Shown here piece after piece: positions 40,519-54,600 of a stretch of 64,000 bases of DNA (positions are counted from its first letter, which is position 1; each line of letters begins with the position of its first letter). The notes beneath the pieces are model-generated. The model was not told the DNA's origin, ran no database searches, and saw only the letters and a list, made by a program, of their open reading frames with translations. The stretch lies in assembly GCF_017591425.1 (NCBI RefSeq), contig NW_024465669.1, positions 124,001 to 188,000 on the forward strand, read 5' to 3'. Both the position numbers and the translations under genes were made by a program. This DNA comes from Ochotona curzoniae. Lineage: Eukaryota; Chordata; Mammalia; Lagomorpha; Ochotonidae.

Positions 40519-41376
40519 TGTACTTCTGGTTAGCAGAGTCTACTCCTTGGGGCCGGTTTCTAAGCTGTGTCACTCACAGGTCTACTGTTTGATTTTACTT
40601 ATTGCAGTTGGTACCCAGCTCTTTGCTTGCAGCCAATTGTGTCATTCCCTCCAGAGAGTTCCAGGTCTGGGTTCTTATGTTAGATTTCCACCGTGGTCTC
40701 CATAACCCCAGCTCTTGGCTCACCAGTCTCTACCTCCTGTGATATCATGCTGAGGCTGCACTGTTGTCTGTACAACCTTTCTCCCACTTCCAGTTGGAGC
40801 AGGTACCAGGATTAGGGATACACCAGGTGTACTATATAGCTAGGCTGTTGGTGGTCCTGATCTTGCTGGAACCTATTGGATGTTAGGTCTGGGTGCCACA
40901 CGAACCTATTTTAACCTGTACTATGCTACTGTTGGTAAATTTTCCTGCAGGACCAGTGCAATCCATGGAACTCAGTGAGTTCTCATGAACTCAGCACATG
41001 CGCAGTTCCCTGTTGTCCCCTGCAGTCCTAAAGCTTTTGCCCCATTGTACAAAATGGCCCCTGGTGTACCACTACTAGAGTTCTTGATCTGTTGACCGTT
41101 GGGTCTGAGTGCTACCCAGACCTGTCTTGGGTGGAACCTGTAGAATGCCACGTTGCTGCCGTTCACTGAGTCAGAAATGAGTTCACTCCCAGCTCAGCAT
41201 ATGCTCAGTCCTTTCCCATGCTTTTGTCTGTTTAAGCAAAATGGTTTCCAATTTGGCTCTAGGGGCTGATTGGGCTGTGAAATCCACCCTGTTCTCGCAC
41301 TGCCCATCTGGGACCTGCTGCTCTGTTTAAACGTGTGCTTACACTATTCTGTCAGCTTGAATCTCCCATTATCTTC

Positions 41377-43106
41377 TAAAATTACATTTAGAGTTGCTAT
41401 CAAATCACCAGATATGAAAGACTTACTACAGATTATTTTGACTGAGGATATTCTTCTGTGGAGACTACCATTGAGCTAGGCATTTGAAACACTCAGCCAG
41501 CTGTAAAAATTCCAGATCAAAGGCATCTTGGAGAATGCTACAGGAATCCTGACAACAGAATCCAGCATACAGGACATTTCACATCTTTTTAGTGTGTGGG
41601 GAATTTGCATGGGAAATTCAATGATCTAGAACTGCCCAGAACTTGTGGCAAGTCACCACACACAAATTATTCATTTACAACAGATTATACAGGTTGTATC
41701 ACCATGAGGTTCTGGTGACACGGCTGAGCAAGATACAAGAGACATTGTGTCATGTTAAATGTGGACGCACTGGTGTCTATACCACAGCCGGCATATATGC
41801 AGAGATGTAACTGGTTCCAGGACCAGAATTATTAGTCCTTCAACTGTGGTTATCATGGTGGAAGTACAGCTGCCATAACGTTGGTTATGGGAACAGTCAA
41901 AGCACACTGCTTGAAGTATAGATGCAATGCATTGGTTATGGGGAACAGTTAGAACACAAGACCTATGGCTGAGATCGTGAACTAGCTGGGAGCAGATGGA
42001 AGCAGGAAGATCTCCCTTCAACTTACTGGGTGATCTGTGCATATCATTACAGTAATTAAAAGAGGGAAAAAAAGGAATTAGAAGAGAACAAGTCAACCAT
42101 TTTTTATGCTTTATTTGATTGAAGGACAGCATGACAAAGAAAATTGTGCTTTTACATGCACCAAAAGAAGCATCATATATCACATGTCATCAACAGCTTT
42201 ACACACTTTGGAATGAACCATCTCATTGCAAAATTAAAGACATTGTTGATGGGGAAGTCAGAGGGCACAGGTGTATTTGATTGTGGGCAGTTGCAGCAGC
42301 CCAGGTCAGGCATTCCTTGGGATCTTCTGTAACATTCAATTGTGTCTCTTTGCTAAGCCCTGTAACAAATCAAATCAATTGTTACTCCTTTTCAGAACCA
42401 CTATAATGGTTTGCACAATGCTATTCACTGAGCACAGTACCCAACATTGTGTTTATTCAGTGGGCTGCTTTCCTTTTGTCTAGACTTGCAGATTCAAAAA
42501 GTTGTAGTTGGAGGAAGCCAATCATACTCACTGTGATAAAAGTGATAAACACACGTTTTTGTGAGACCCATAGGACATAGGTGTATAATTATAGTTGTCC
42601 ATTGATGTGCAGATGTGCATATACGTAGATGTGTGCTTATTGGAGGTTTTACTACAACGTAGTACAAAGATTCAACATGGCTTCCCTGGACAAGACCTGC
42701 TGTATTCACATTGCTTGAATACATCAGAAGCTCCACTGTTGAGGTTGATTGAGCTTGAATGCTGCCATTAACAAAAACATGTTTTTATGTTTATGTGACG
42801 TGCCTGATCGGTAAAAGCCTGTGTCATGGTAGCTGTGCAATGCAATGCGTTTCCAGGAGTCATTCAGCATCAACAACAGATACAAATCATTGTATTTGAC
42901 TTGGCGCATCTACAGGCTATTTTAATGATTGGATTTCAAGAAAAAATCCCCTTTAAAGTCGCTAGTGACAAATTATTTTCACATTTGTTCTTAGAGTTTG
43001 GGTCTCCATTTCTGTGATTAATTTGAAAAACAAATATTTAAATGTAGCTTTAAAAAGCGTATGCATTAAAATCACACCTTAGCCTCAGTCATTGGAAATA
43101 AAGTAC
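41377..43106. other. No feature recognised
   Basis: AT-rich; some near-repeated phrases ('ggttatggggaacagt', 'gaacacaagacc') at 41880-41960 but no clear repeat family or gene. Confidence 0.5.
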
Positions 43107-43375
43107 ATGTTTTAAAAGACTGACTTATTTGAAAGGCAGAGTTACAGAAGGGGGATGGGGAGGAATGAACATCACCCAATGATTTTTATTCTGTATGGGT
43201 CTGTTACCCAAAATACAAAGCAGTATTTAAAAAAAAATATGCAGGCAGGATTTGATGTCTGAGTGACAAAGGAGTTTGAGTGACCCTTTGTGCTGGTTCA
43301 CTGTGGGGGCCCACTCATATGGAATGCTAACATCACAAATGTCAGCATAACCAGTGTACCACAAACTCTTTAAGC
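43107..43375 (-). mobile_element. C-type SINE, old
   Basis: TTTTAAAAGACTGACTTATTTGAAAGGCAGAGTTACAG at the left; core largely deleted. Confidence 0.65.
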
Positions 43376-43461
43376 ACATGTTTTCTTCCTAGTTTCTTGC
43401 TTCTCAAAGTTATTGTTCCTTATTACAGCCCCAATTTATACAATTATCCCATTCTCATAAA

Positions 43462-43745
43462 ATTATTTCAGTAGTGATGTAGTGAATAAAGCTACTGCCT
43501 GCAAACCCTTATAGACAGACCTGGCTTGGATCTCCTCCCTTACACTACCAACCTAGTACCCTGATAATGGCCTCAAAGAAGCAGCAGAGGATGGCCAATG
43601 AAGGAGATCTGAATAAAGCTCCTGGCTCTTGTCTTCAGTCTGGCTCAACTCTGGCCATTCATTCATTGTAGTGAATCAGTGGATGTAAGATTTCTCTCTC
43701 TCTCTCTCTCTCTCTCTCCTCTCTCTCTTTCTAACATTTTCAAGT
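43462..43745 (+). mobile_element. C-type SINE, old, with (CT)n expansion
   Basis: TTTCAGTAGTGATGTAGTGAATAAAGCTACTGCC head; (TC)n at 43693-43729. The last SINE before a 16-kb interval without one. Confidence 0.78.
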
Positions 43746-44809
43746 AAAGAAAAAGAAAAGTCTATGTTTTATTGTAGCAATACATGAAGCTATCACAATC
43801 CTTTAGCCAACTTTGAATTACCTGTGTCAAGTTCTTGAGTCTCCTCCCATTCTTCCGCAGTCTAGGAGTTCGTGTTTTACATAATCTTTCTATTAGCGTT
43901 CCTTCATACTGCCAGCACAAAAATTTCAAATCTCTTCAGGTCAGAAAGTTACCCAGAACTCCATTCCCTCCCACGAAGGTCTATTTATCTGCACAGCAGC
44001 GTTTATTTCCCTGAACATTAAGGTTTAGAATCTACTTGTTCATGTCTAGAAGGAATTCTGCTGGCATTTTGACAGCATTGGCTAGATTAGTAGTGGGATT
44101 CCTGATCTATGTTAGCTTACGACATTACCTTTTCTAATGTTGGAACTCGGGCTACTGTCCGATCTTTATTGCGAACACATGGAGATATAAGGATTTTTAT
44201 GAAGTGATATAGCTTACCTGTTTCTAAACTGACAATTAGCTGTAAAAATTTTTTTATGTTTTATTGTGATTCCTTGAGGTTTTCTGTGGGTGCAATGACT
44301 TTGTCTGGGGGAAAAAAAAAACAGGTGTTTCCTCCTCACTTCTACCCTGTTCACCTTTCAAGAACTTAAATTTAAATAAAAAATGTGAAATCTGAGGCCC
44401 TGGGCAGTGTGTGTGATCACTGAGGTCCATATGCTCTACTCTGGTGTAGGGAGAGAAAGGAGTCTTTGTAAGCTCGCTTACTCTTGTCACAGAGAGCCCC
44501 CATCGTGGGGGTGACCTCAACTGGTTCCAGGTAAAATAATTCACAGCTGATAGCAGTCATGATGGTGTCTGATGGGTGGTACAGCACATGCGAATCTCAC
44601 AAGCGGGATGTAGACAGAAAGAGCTATGAACTCTAACTCCAGGCATCCAAGAGAGTACATGGCCAGCCAGGTCACACAGAGCACTGCGGGAAGGGTTCAT
44701 GGGTGAGTTGTTAAGGGAAGACCTCGACGACTTCTGGATCACACTGCCCAGCACCCTGAGGCAAAGGGAGATCCCCACCTATACCCAGCGCCCAGGCTTG
44801 ACTTCTATG
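43746..44809. other. No feature recognised
   Basis: Single-copy-looking DNA between the last SINE and an old LINE-1. Confidence 0.5.
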
Positions 44810-45640
44810 TTAGTTTATTGTTACTATTATTGTTATGACTTTACTGCTATTATTTTAGTGTTTAACAGATTCAGTATAGTTTATACATAATATGTTAAGA
44901 ATACGGGATATTCCGTTTCTTTCTCCCTCCCTTCCTCTCCAGTTATCCCTCTCTTTCTCTTTCCACTTCCCCTTCTCTCCTTCGTTTCTGACAGCATCTT
45001 TTAATTTACATTGCAATCAGGTGTATCATGCTCCAATAAATAAGTTCAATAAGTAAAAAAGCAAAAAGACCCTATTCAGCAGAAATATAGACAAGATCTG
45101 GAAACAATAAAAAATGGAAAAATAACTAATTTACCCATGTACAGAAAATTTCAAAATAATCAGACATTAAAACTATATTATACACTCTTAGCTTTTAATT
45201 TGACAAAAGTGTAAAATAAAATATTTGTCGCAATACTGATACACATAGACATTTGTTTACACTCTTTTTTTTCTTTTTTAAAAAAATTGGTTTTCACAAA
45301 TAAAGGAAAATAAAATGTAATTATAAGACAAACATCTTTCCAGGGCCAGCTTATTTTACTCAACATGATGTCCTCCAGTTGCATGCATTTGGCTAAAAGG
45401 TATTTGTACTACATTTTCTTCAAGCATCCTTCTGAGGCTGGATACTTTGGTGATTATCTGTTTGACTGTTACAAAGAGCACTGTTATGAACATGGTGGTA
45501 TGGTTATCTCTTTAACACAGTGTGTTCCTTTATTTTGAGTATATACCCAGAAGTGAGATCTGAAGTGGGACTATCACAAGTCTATTTCTAGCATTTTCAT
45601 AAATCTCCACACTGTGTGGGAGTTGGGGGCCTGTCTTCTG
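44810..45640 (-). mobile_element. Old LINE-1 3' fragment
   Basis: Read on the minus strand it contains the diagnostic 'gcatgcaactggaggacatcatgttgagtaaaataag' type sequence (complement of 45348-45385) and the 'cttctgggtatatactcaaaataa' motif (complement of 45532-45555). AT-rich left part is 3' UTR. Old and diverged. Confidence 0.7.
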
Positions 45641-48613
45641 CTGTGCACCAGATGGCCTGAATGTCAGCAGTGCTTTGCAAGGGCACAGCAGTGATCCTGA
45701 GGCTGGCAGCCACAAGCCCAGCCAGCTGTGGAGCTCCAATCACAGGGACACATATGTATTGGCCTCAGTGTCCACGGTTCTTGTGACACCAAAATCCAAA
45801 GCCAGCTTACAGGGGGGTCTCAACTGTGTTTGTCAGGCTTCTGCCCAGTGTCTGGCACTGTCCAGAAACCAGAGAAGGAAGACCCACCATGCCAGGACCT
45901 TCAGAGCACCCTGGAGTTGAAAACAAGGAGGTCAAAGGAAAAGTCAAAAAGTGGGACACGTGCAATAGCTATGCAGTTGCAGAAACTGCAGGAGACCTCA
46001 CCTCTCTTACCTCTGGAAGAAGGTTCTAGAGGGCTTAGCAGGTGGTGTGTGGAAGCTCAGGGTGATGTGGGCACAGGTTTCCCAACTATGGCAGGACTTC
46101 CTCAGGGAGAGGCAAGGGACCACAGATGGTGAGCACTGGTTCCTGTGTCGCTGTGTTCTCTGCTGAAATGAGGTGAGAAGCCTGAGTCTGAGCAAAGGGG
46201 GCTAGGAGAGGGAAGAAGGGAACTGGCAGATTTAAGGTGAGAGCCTGGGGATGTGGGGCTGAGGGTGACTGGAAGAAGTCTGAGTGCCCTTAGAAAGAGG
46301 AGGCCTTGGGAAGCCCAGGGTCCTCTGTGTGTGAGAAGCAATGTCTCTTTGGCCCTGAGAGGCCAAAGCCGGGGCATAGACTGGCGACATTTCTGGATTA
46401 TGACCAGAGACTTTGATGAGGATCCGGGAAGAGAAGTCTCTAGGAATTTAAGGCCATGGAGACAAGAGGGGTTGGAGTCACATTTGAGTCCCAAGGCCCT
46501 CCTGCATCTCCTCTGATATCATGGACAGATGGCCTGATGAGTATGCTGCTGTGTGACTTCAGGCAGGGAGGGTCCCTGGGGCATCCTGCCTATAGTAACG
46601 TAACAGGCCCTCCTTCCGTCTGCCCAGGGAGCAGCAGAAGGGAACTGCATCCATGACAAGGCTGGCCATTCACACACACACGAGCAGCACATGTGTTACC
46701 TGCAAGGAAACGAACCAGATTCCCAGGGAAGGAAGTGGTGGGAAGCAGCTGGAGCCCACAGTTGCACAAGTGGGATCCCACATGGCTGCCCCTACACTGC
46801 TGGGCCTTGCAACCCATGTGAGAGCCAGAGTTCACCAGGATGAATATAGAAGCTTCACCGCTGAGGTACTGGCCATGACCATGACGTATCGCTGTTCCAT
46901 GTACATGGCACCACTGCACTCCACCCCTGGGGAGCTCTGTGCTTCTGTGTAAGTCTCCCTCTACTTGCACCACTATCTACTTTTGGATTATTTCTAGAGA
47001 CAATGCCAACATTTCGCCTTGATTCCTCCAGTATCTCCAGTACAAGATCTCTTCCTTTTGTAGGCAAATTGGCATAGTTATTATCCCAGGCAAGAGGCCT
47101 TCACCAAACTAGACCTTCCCCAGTGTCCAGGAGGACTGACTGACACAACTCCAGTGCTAATAACCATGAGCGAGACAGTAGGTTAGGAGACCTCCTGGGA
47201 TAGTAGTGCTAGGTGAAGACTGTGATGGGATAAGGCCTATACCCATGAGATATTCAGATTCTGGTGAATGCATATTGGGAACAGAGTAGGGGAACTCAGA
47301 AAACTGAAAGAAACATGTGGGTTCCCATGGTATGAGTTTAATGCAGAGGAATATGGATAAAATGTTGTGACACAATATAAGTGCAGGAGAGAAGAGAGAG
47401 GAGAGAGGGAAAGAAGCAGAGGACACAGGTACGTGAGAACTTGACCCACACATGACAGGTGGCAATGGTATCTCTGGACCCTTAGCTCACCTGCTACAGC
47501 CCTGTCTGCCTCCCCACATAGGTCCAGGAGAGGCCGTGGAAACCACCGTGTAGGTGCTGGGACCCAGACTCCGGTTCCTGCTCACAGGATGCCATTATGA
47601 CACGGTGAAGAATCCCACGATGTCATCACCACAAGGCACAAACTCCATGTCCTGGAGCAGGTGTAAGACACAGTGTTTCTGCTGACTGACACGAGTTGGT
47701 TTTTGAGGAAAGAGGCGAATTTTGCGGAGGTGGTTACGTTTGGGGCAGAGGTGAGTGAATCCTACTGTCCTCCTGTCCTCTTTACATGGAGACCGTCCCT
47801 CGTGTGTGGCACTGGCCTCTCTGATGTAATTTTCAGCTGGGCTCTGAGAGGTGCCTGCCACAAGTTGTGTGCACAGGCATCTCCATCCTTGCATACGAGG
47901 ATGGGCCTGTGAGACGGTGTGAACATACCCGTCTGTCCAGCAGATGGGCCCTCAGACCAGAGCATGGGGGAACACTGGCCTAAGGTTGGGATCAGGCTGT
48001 GTGAACATAGTGAAGTACATGCCAGGAGAGATGCAGAGTGCTCTGCCTTCTGGACAAGCCTGTGCCCTGCCAGGGAAGAGGTCCTTAGGGACTGTCTCTG
48101 TCCCCGTGCTCTGGACGCATCACCCTCCCAGATGACCAGCGTGGGCACTGCCCGGCTTGGGGGCTGGGCCATGGATTAGGTGGCAGGAGGGTCTGAGTGT
48201 CCATCAGCAGGAGCACACATGGGAGGTCCCAAATAGAACAGGAGGGAAGGAGCAGGAAAGCAGCTCCCCTGCAGGTCCCAGCTCTGGGCTGTGGGCAGGA
48301 CTGCAGGGGCCTCACTGCGCAGGCCAGGGCTGCCCTTTACTGTCCTGGGTGTGTTGGGCTGGACTTGCCTCCAAACAATCCTTTGCTGCTCTCCGAGAGC
48401 CTCATCCTGCATCTTTCCATCTCCACTGAGAGGCTCCCCAGTGCTTGGAAACTGCTGGTCACAGAGTGAGTGACTCAGTGAGATGGATGGGTAGTAGCAT
48501 GAGTAGGTGCAGGTGCTGACGTGTCCTTGGGGTTTGCTGTCACCAGGGAACCAGGGGACAGGAAGGGCACGAGTTTCGCCCTTACAGATCTGGTTTGGAT
48601 ATGTATCCTGCAG
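45641..48613 (+). other. GC-rich region upstream of the TBC gene
   Basis: Free of SINE and LINE-1. Many open frames on both strands but none with recognisable protein similarity. It could hold untranslated 5' exons and the promoter of the TBC gene. Confidence 0.45.
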
Positions 48614-48683
48614 CCTGGCCATGGAGGCCACAAAGCCCCAGGAGCCCCAGAGGAGAGATGCAATCATCAAGAAGTATGAGCAG
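48614..48683 (+). CDS. TBC gene exon 1 (start codon at 48621)
   Basis: Acceptor TCCTGCAG, then seven bases and the ATG; encodes 21 residues ending IIKKYEQ, matching the KYE/KYD motif at the N-terminus of USP6NL and TBC1D3. Donor GTACAA. Further 5' UTR exons are not identifiable. Confidence 0.75.
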
Positions 48684-51600
48684 GTACAAGCCAGGCTGCT
48701 GGCCAGAGGAGGAGGGCGGGCCCCTCATTCCCAGCACATGATCTTATGGGAATGGGGTAGGAGGGGCCATCCTGTGTGATTGCCCCCAGCCCCTCTTGCT
48801 CATGGCCTCTTATTCAGGGTTCCTCTTGGTTTCAGGGACGTCAAAGATGGGCAGAGCTAGAATGTTCGGAGGAAGAGGACAAAAGCAGCTTTTTCCCTGA
48901 TCGGCTGGGAATCCTGCAGTGAGTGCCCTCGTCCATGTAGGGCAGAGCAGAGGGAGTCCTGGCATGTGCCCCCAGCATAGCCTCCTTCACAGGCTCCCAT
49001 CAGTGTCCAGGTCCTGGTGGACTTTGAACCCCAGCAGAGTGGCTCTGGGAGTTGCTCAGGGAGCACCAGAAGCAGAGCTGGCTGTGGGGCAGTGCTATGA
49101 GAGGGAGGGGGCAGCCTGCCACTGGCGGAGCCTGCCCAGGACCTCAGCTGTCTGGGAGATGTGGTCATTATCCAGGAAGTGCCTGGCTGGCTGGGGAGCC
49201 ACTGCCTGTCACTGCAAGTACAGCAGCTCAAGCCAGAGATGACTTGAGCCTCAGGAAGAGCCTCAGGAGCTGTTGGAGTCTGGGTGCTGAGGACCCACAC
49301 AAGGGTTCACTAAGAGGGATGCAGGGCACTGAAGGGTTTGCAACCAGGGAAATGCTACCAGTGGGCTTGCTGTTGCAAGAAAAACCAAGGTGTGGTGTGG
49401 AGGAAGCCGACCTTGTTGTCCCAGAATAAGCTAGGGGACTGCACAGCTGGGCTCGGGGGAGGGATAGAAGAGTGACTGGGTGGGGGGGGCGGTGCTTTGA
49501 TCAGGTGGCAGTGTCCTGCAAAGAAATAGCAACACATCATGTGCTTGCAGCTGAGCTGGGGTCAGACTGTGTCTCCCAGGACCTAAGGAAGTGAGGGGCT
49601 GAGCCAGAGTCATGAGCAAGATGAGAGGGGCAACAGCAGGCAGGCTACAGGGGTACAGGCACTCTAGGGTGCGCACTGCAAGGGCTGTGGGTGTCAGATG
49701 GCTGACCACAGGATTTCAGCCTCTTTGTCCCAGTACCGCTCAGGAAAACCCTGTCTAAGGTTGGCACTCCATCTCTGGTAATGGATCCATCCTACCCAGC
49801 CTGAGCAGGACCCTATCCAGAAAGGGATCTTTCTCAGCACCAGCCAGGAGCTGCTCCCCAACCATGCTCTATAGCTCCCCAGAGCCTGCCCCCCTCCTGG
49901 TCACAGAGAGCCCCTACCAGGCCTGCCTGCCCAGAGCCTCCAGATACATAGTCCCACAGTGTCCCCCAGCAGGATGGCCACCTACTCCCCTCCCAAGACT
50001 GAGCAGTGTCCTGGCTCAGTCCTGCTGCTGAATGGCCTGGTCCAATTCCTTCTTAGTCCTGTGTGGAGCTGGGTGGTGAGCACAGGTTCATGTGCCCATA
50101 GCTCAACCACCCTTGCCTTCTAGAGAGAAGATGCTGCTGCAGGACAGAACCCTGGAGGCCAAGGTGAGAGCCCTTCTTCCCTGGCAGATTGTGGGGAAGG
50201 CAGGCTAAGGGGGCCCTGGGCTCAGGCAGTGGCTAGTGGCAACTGCAAGGGCACATCAGCTGCAGCAGTTCCTGGAGGACCTGAAGGATTTTTAGCTAAC
50301 CTGCCAGGCCCAGATCAGAACTGCAGCTTAGGTGTGCAGGCACACTAGCCACTAAGATGTCTCCTTGTAGCTAATAGCTGACTAGCTCCCAGGGCTGTCT
50401 CGCTCACCTGTTAAGAGACCTGGGTCTGGGTCTGGGTCTTCTCTTGTTCCTTCTGGTTCACTCAGCTCAGGGCTCCCAGCTACATCCAGGGCTGCCATAG
50501 GAAGGATAGCAGCGGGGCTCACACCAACCTGGTACCTTCTCCAGCACAGACAGCAAGAGGTGCAGTGAACTGAAAAATGGGTGAAGATGATTAACCATTG
50601 GCATCAATTTCAGAACAGCGAGAAGGTAGAAGATACAGGGAGCCTGGGAGTGTGTTTTGCAGCATCACGTGTATCCCTGCCTCTGTGCTCAGGCTCTGCC
50701 TGCGTCTGGCCCGCGGGTCTCTCCTTTTTCCAGTCCCAGGGATGCATGCTTCCCCAGCCTCCTGTCCATCCAGGCAGTCACTCCCTGGGATAAAAGCTGC
50801 TGTCAGGGTTGGGCCATCCTAGGCACAGGGTAGGGAAGCTTCTCGACTACCCTAATGACGATCCTAGAGACCCCAGCCCCAGCCTGGCACTGAGCAGTGG
50901 GGAGGTAGGGTCCGGCCTCTCCCAGGCAGGATTCTCCCTGGCTTCCCTGTTCCTGACTCCTCCTGCTCCCAGTCCTCCCCAAGACGGCCCTACATCCTAG
51001 CTCACGGAGCCTCTGCTTTCCTGCAGGTGGAAAGCCAGGTCTACAAGGGCATCCCCCTCCCAGTGCGGGGGAAGGTGTGGTCTCTCCTACTGGAAGTGGA
51101 CAAAGTGAAGGCACAGAATCGTGGCAAATATCAGGTACTGCCCATCTGCCCTCAGCCCTCACAGACCAGGCCTTGTGTGGGGCTTCGTCTCTGGCATGGG
51201 GGAAAGTGGTGTCAGTTCTCACAGGTTCAGGGACACTGAGCTGTCCTGTCTTCCTCTATCCTGACATTCCCTTGGGACTGCTCTACATGAGCCCCAGCTG
51301 CCAGGACCCTGCCCCTCTCCCTGCCAGGCACTCCTGTGCAGCTTGTCCAGAGAGGCCCAGGGCAATCTCTGAGTCCTGAGACATAGGCCTCCTGCCTTCC
51401 CGTGATGGTTTCATGTAGGAGACACCTCCATAAGACTGTATTCACCTGGCTCCGTCTTCCCTGTTTTCCACTGGCCCTTCACCTAATGCTTTCACAGCTG
51501 GCAGACCACATCTCACCTACTGTCACCTTGTCCATCCTAACGTGAGTCAATTCATCTGGCCGGTCCACATTCAGCCCTGCCTAATCCTGATCCTTCCCTC

Positions 51601-54600
51601 ATCTCGCTTGCCTGGCTACTGCTGGTCTTGGTTAAGCCTTATGTTACCCAGTTTCCCCTGCCCTCATCTCTATGCCTCTAACCTGTTTTGTACACACCTG
51701 ACCCTATGTTTTCACCCTTACACTGCCTTGTTTATGCTTGTCTGGCTTGTCCCTTTATAAACTCAGCTCTCAGCCCTCCTGAAAGTAAGGCAGCTCAGCA
51801 CGGGTGCCAGCAGGGCAAAGAGCTGCTCATGGGTGCCATCTTTGTAGTGTGGAGCAGGGAGCAGGGAGCAGGGCCTACGTGGGATCTACCTTCCTGGTCC
51901 TCCCAGGATCTAAGAAGGGCAGGGTATGTCATGGGAACATGTGGGGAGTGGGGCCACAACAGGGAACCAGCTCATAGCCCAGAAGTCACCCAGTGCTTGC
52001 AGTGTGGGATTCCTGAAGGCAGAAAGACAGGGCTGTGGGTGCCAGGGAGACGACAGGAGGCCTGACAGGTATGACTCGCTTTGAGTCATACCTGCACCTG
52101 GAGGGTGCAGGGGGAAAATAAAACTGGTAGGGGACAGGCCTTGGCACATGTACCTGCCCATCAACAATGAGTAGCCCTCAGTGATCCCCATCCAACAGCT
52201 ATGGCCATGTGGGTGAGATTAGTTCACAGGTAGGAAGGCACCAGTAACCATGCTGGGCAGGGAACAGCAAGAGAGGATCCTGTAGGACCTGCCCTTCAGG
52301 CAACGGCTCTGAGGTTTGATGGGCTCCTGTGTGTCCTGAGGTTGACTCGTGCCCCCTGGGACCTGCCCCATAGCACCTGAAGAAGCAGGGCCAGCTGTTG
52401 TCGGAGCACGTCCACCAGATTGATGCTGACATCAGGAGAACATTCCGGAACCACATCATGTTCCAGCAACGCTATGGAGTCAAGTGAGGCTCTGGACCTA
52501 GGGCTGTCTTGTGGACAGGAGGTCCTATAGGGGAGGCAAGGGTCCTGACAAAGTGGGACATGCTAAGGAAGACTCGATGTCCTGTAAGAGCCGTGGTATT
52601 TCAGGAAAGCTTGGGTCCTAAAGCACATTAGTGACACCTGTGTGAACACTGCCAGCTCAGGGCTCAACCACAGCCATGTCTTGAGTAGCTGTGGGTACCA
52701 AGGCCTACCTGGGGCCATGACAGGTAAGGTTGGAGCAAAGATGACTTCTGCATAAAATGAAAGCTATCACTTATAAAAAAATCTCTAAGGGACCTGGGAC
52801 TAGGGTCTCCATGGAGTGCACTGGGACAAGGGATTCCTGGGCATTAACATGCAAGTCAACACCTAAGGAGTGACAAAGGTCTAGCCTAAGAAAGAAGACA
52901 TGGCACAAAAAGTCAGTTCTGGAGTAGGCAAAAGCACCTGATCTGCAATCAGAGTGTTGAAAGCTGGGCTCCAGTGTGATTTTGGTGGCCAGGACGAGAG
53001 AATCAGAAAAGGCAGATTAGTCCCCACTGACTCACTGACCCACCTGCTACCACAAGGTGGCCAAAGGAGCCTATTCTGTCATTCACATGCCATGACAACT
53101 TCCTGGAGGCCCAACAAGGAGCCTACCAGAGGTCCTTGCCCACTTTTCCCAGACCACAGAGTGGTGAGCAAAATCATGATCCTTCCATCAAGGGGCAGAA
53201 TGTCTGGGAGCCCTGATTTATGCAAGCTCCTGCAGAGCTGGCCCAGGTGCGGACTCCATCTCTAAGCTAGGCCGGTGACAGTGTGAGTGGGAATTGCTGA
53301 GTGACAAGAAGCCCAGCACAGGGCAAGACCATAGTGGCTGAGGATGAGGAAATGTATATCCACAGGTGACCTGGTGGATACCATGCAGGATGGGGTGGAC
53401 TTGATGCTCCACAGCCTTGACAACCATTGGTAGGACAAACAATATCCCCATGGTTTGAACGCTGAAGATTTAGGTTTTAATTCTCATAAGAATTGAAATT
53501 ATGACAACTCAGGAGGGGATCATCCAGGAATATAGGAATAGAAGCAAAATCCATCCCTGGCCTCCCCACTCCCTTCTGAGAACCAACAGGAGCAAAGTGC
53601 ACAATGAATAGATGCTGTGGCATTTGTCATAACTCTGCGTGTACTCATAGCAAAGCCTTTCAGGTGCCTGGACCAGCCAGACCCTTGCTCCTGTGACTGG
53701 AGGCAGCCAAGATATAGACTGCCTTCTCCCAGAAAGTGTTCCTAGCGAGCGTGTCCCCACCACCAATGCCATAAGCATGATTCTGACAGGCCCACCCTGC
53801 AAAAGGATGGAAGAAGACATGGACACAGTTTGGAAAGGATGGTGGAAGCAGCCATCATGTGATGGCTTAGATCACCTACTGCAATTAGATGAGATTTTGG
53901 GTGAACCTAAATGCACTATCCATGACACATTAAACTCAAAGGAACACTTCTACAAGGGACACTGTGAAGATCATAAAAAGTGCAGAGTGGAAAACACTTA
54001 AAAACAAGCAGAAAACAAAGAACTTGCATCCAGAATAAGCATCGGATATCCCTAAACTCTCCCCAAATGAGCATGAAATCTGAAGGGATCCTTCACCAAA
54101 GAACAGACACATCATCAGATAAACCCAGGAAAAGGTGATCACTACAATAAACAGGAACAGAGGCTGTCCTTGTCAGCTAGAGGGGTGCAGAGCCAGAGCC
54201 CTGAGCAGGACAAGGTGGCCAAGCTCACACCTGCTGGGCAGCCTCACAGTATGCAAATATTGAATCCCACTTGGGGACTGGATGGGGAACTGTAGTTGAG
54301 GAAGCATCTTCTTGCAGGTGTAGCTTTTATTCCTGTTCCTTAGAAACTACAGCTGACTGTGATGATCTTCAACAGGATACTCTATCCAGTGTGGCCTCTG
54401 GCCACTGAGGTCCAGAGCACATGGCAGGGTACTTGGTGACATCTTATAACTGAAGGAAGCACCAGAAGGCTTCTCGGAAAGACACCTCTGACACTTCTGG
54501 GAAGGTCTAAGCCTCAGGGACAGAGGCCAGAGCACTGGCTGCTTGGGCTGCAGGGATGGGACGTGAAGGAAAGATGCAGGAGAAGGAGCTGCTCCAGACG

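Larger units (their letters stand above)
36383..41364 (-). mobile_element. LINE-1, outer element, internally deleted and split by a second LINE-1
   Basis: Poly(T) at 36383-36394 is its 3' tail; the 5' UTR starts near 41364 and shares 'gtaagcacacgtttaaac' with the copy at 30.9 kb. ORF1 pieces lie at 39907-40518 and the ORF2 start at about 39475-39660; it then jumps straight to 3' UTR (36395-37064). Target-site duplications CCCATTATTTTC (36371-36382) and CCCATTATCTTC (41365-41376), 11 of 12 matching. Confidence 0.85.

Noticed and set aside
49020..49200. Coding exon between TBC exons 2 and 3
   Set aside because: Exons 2 and 3 fit in phase directly, and the KWLKML segment that seemed missing is found in exon 4 at 50545-50625.
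45728..49429. Many 60-140 residue frames on both strands as genes
   Set aside because: GC-rich sequence with few stops; no starts with context, no family similarity, and overlapping frames on both strands.
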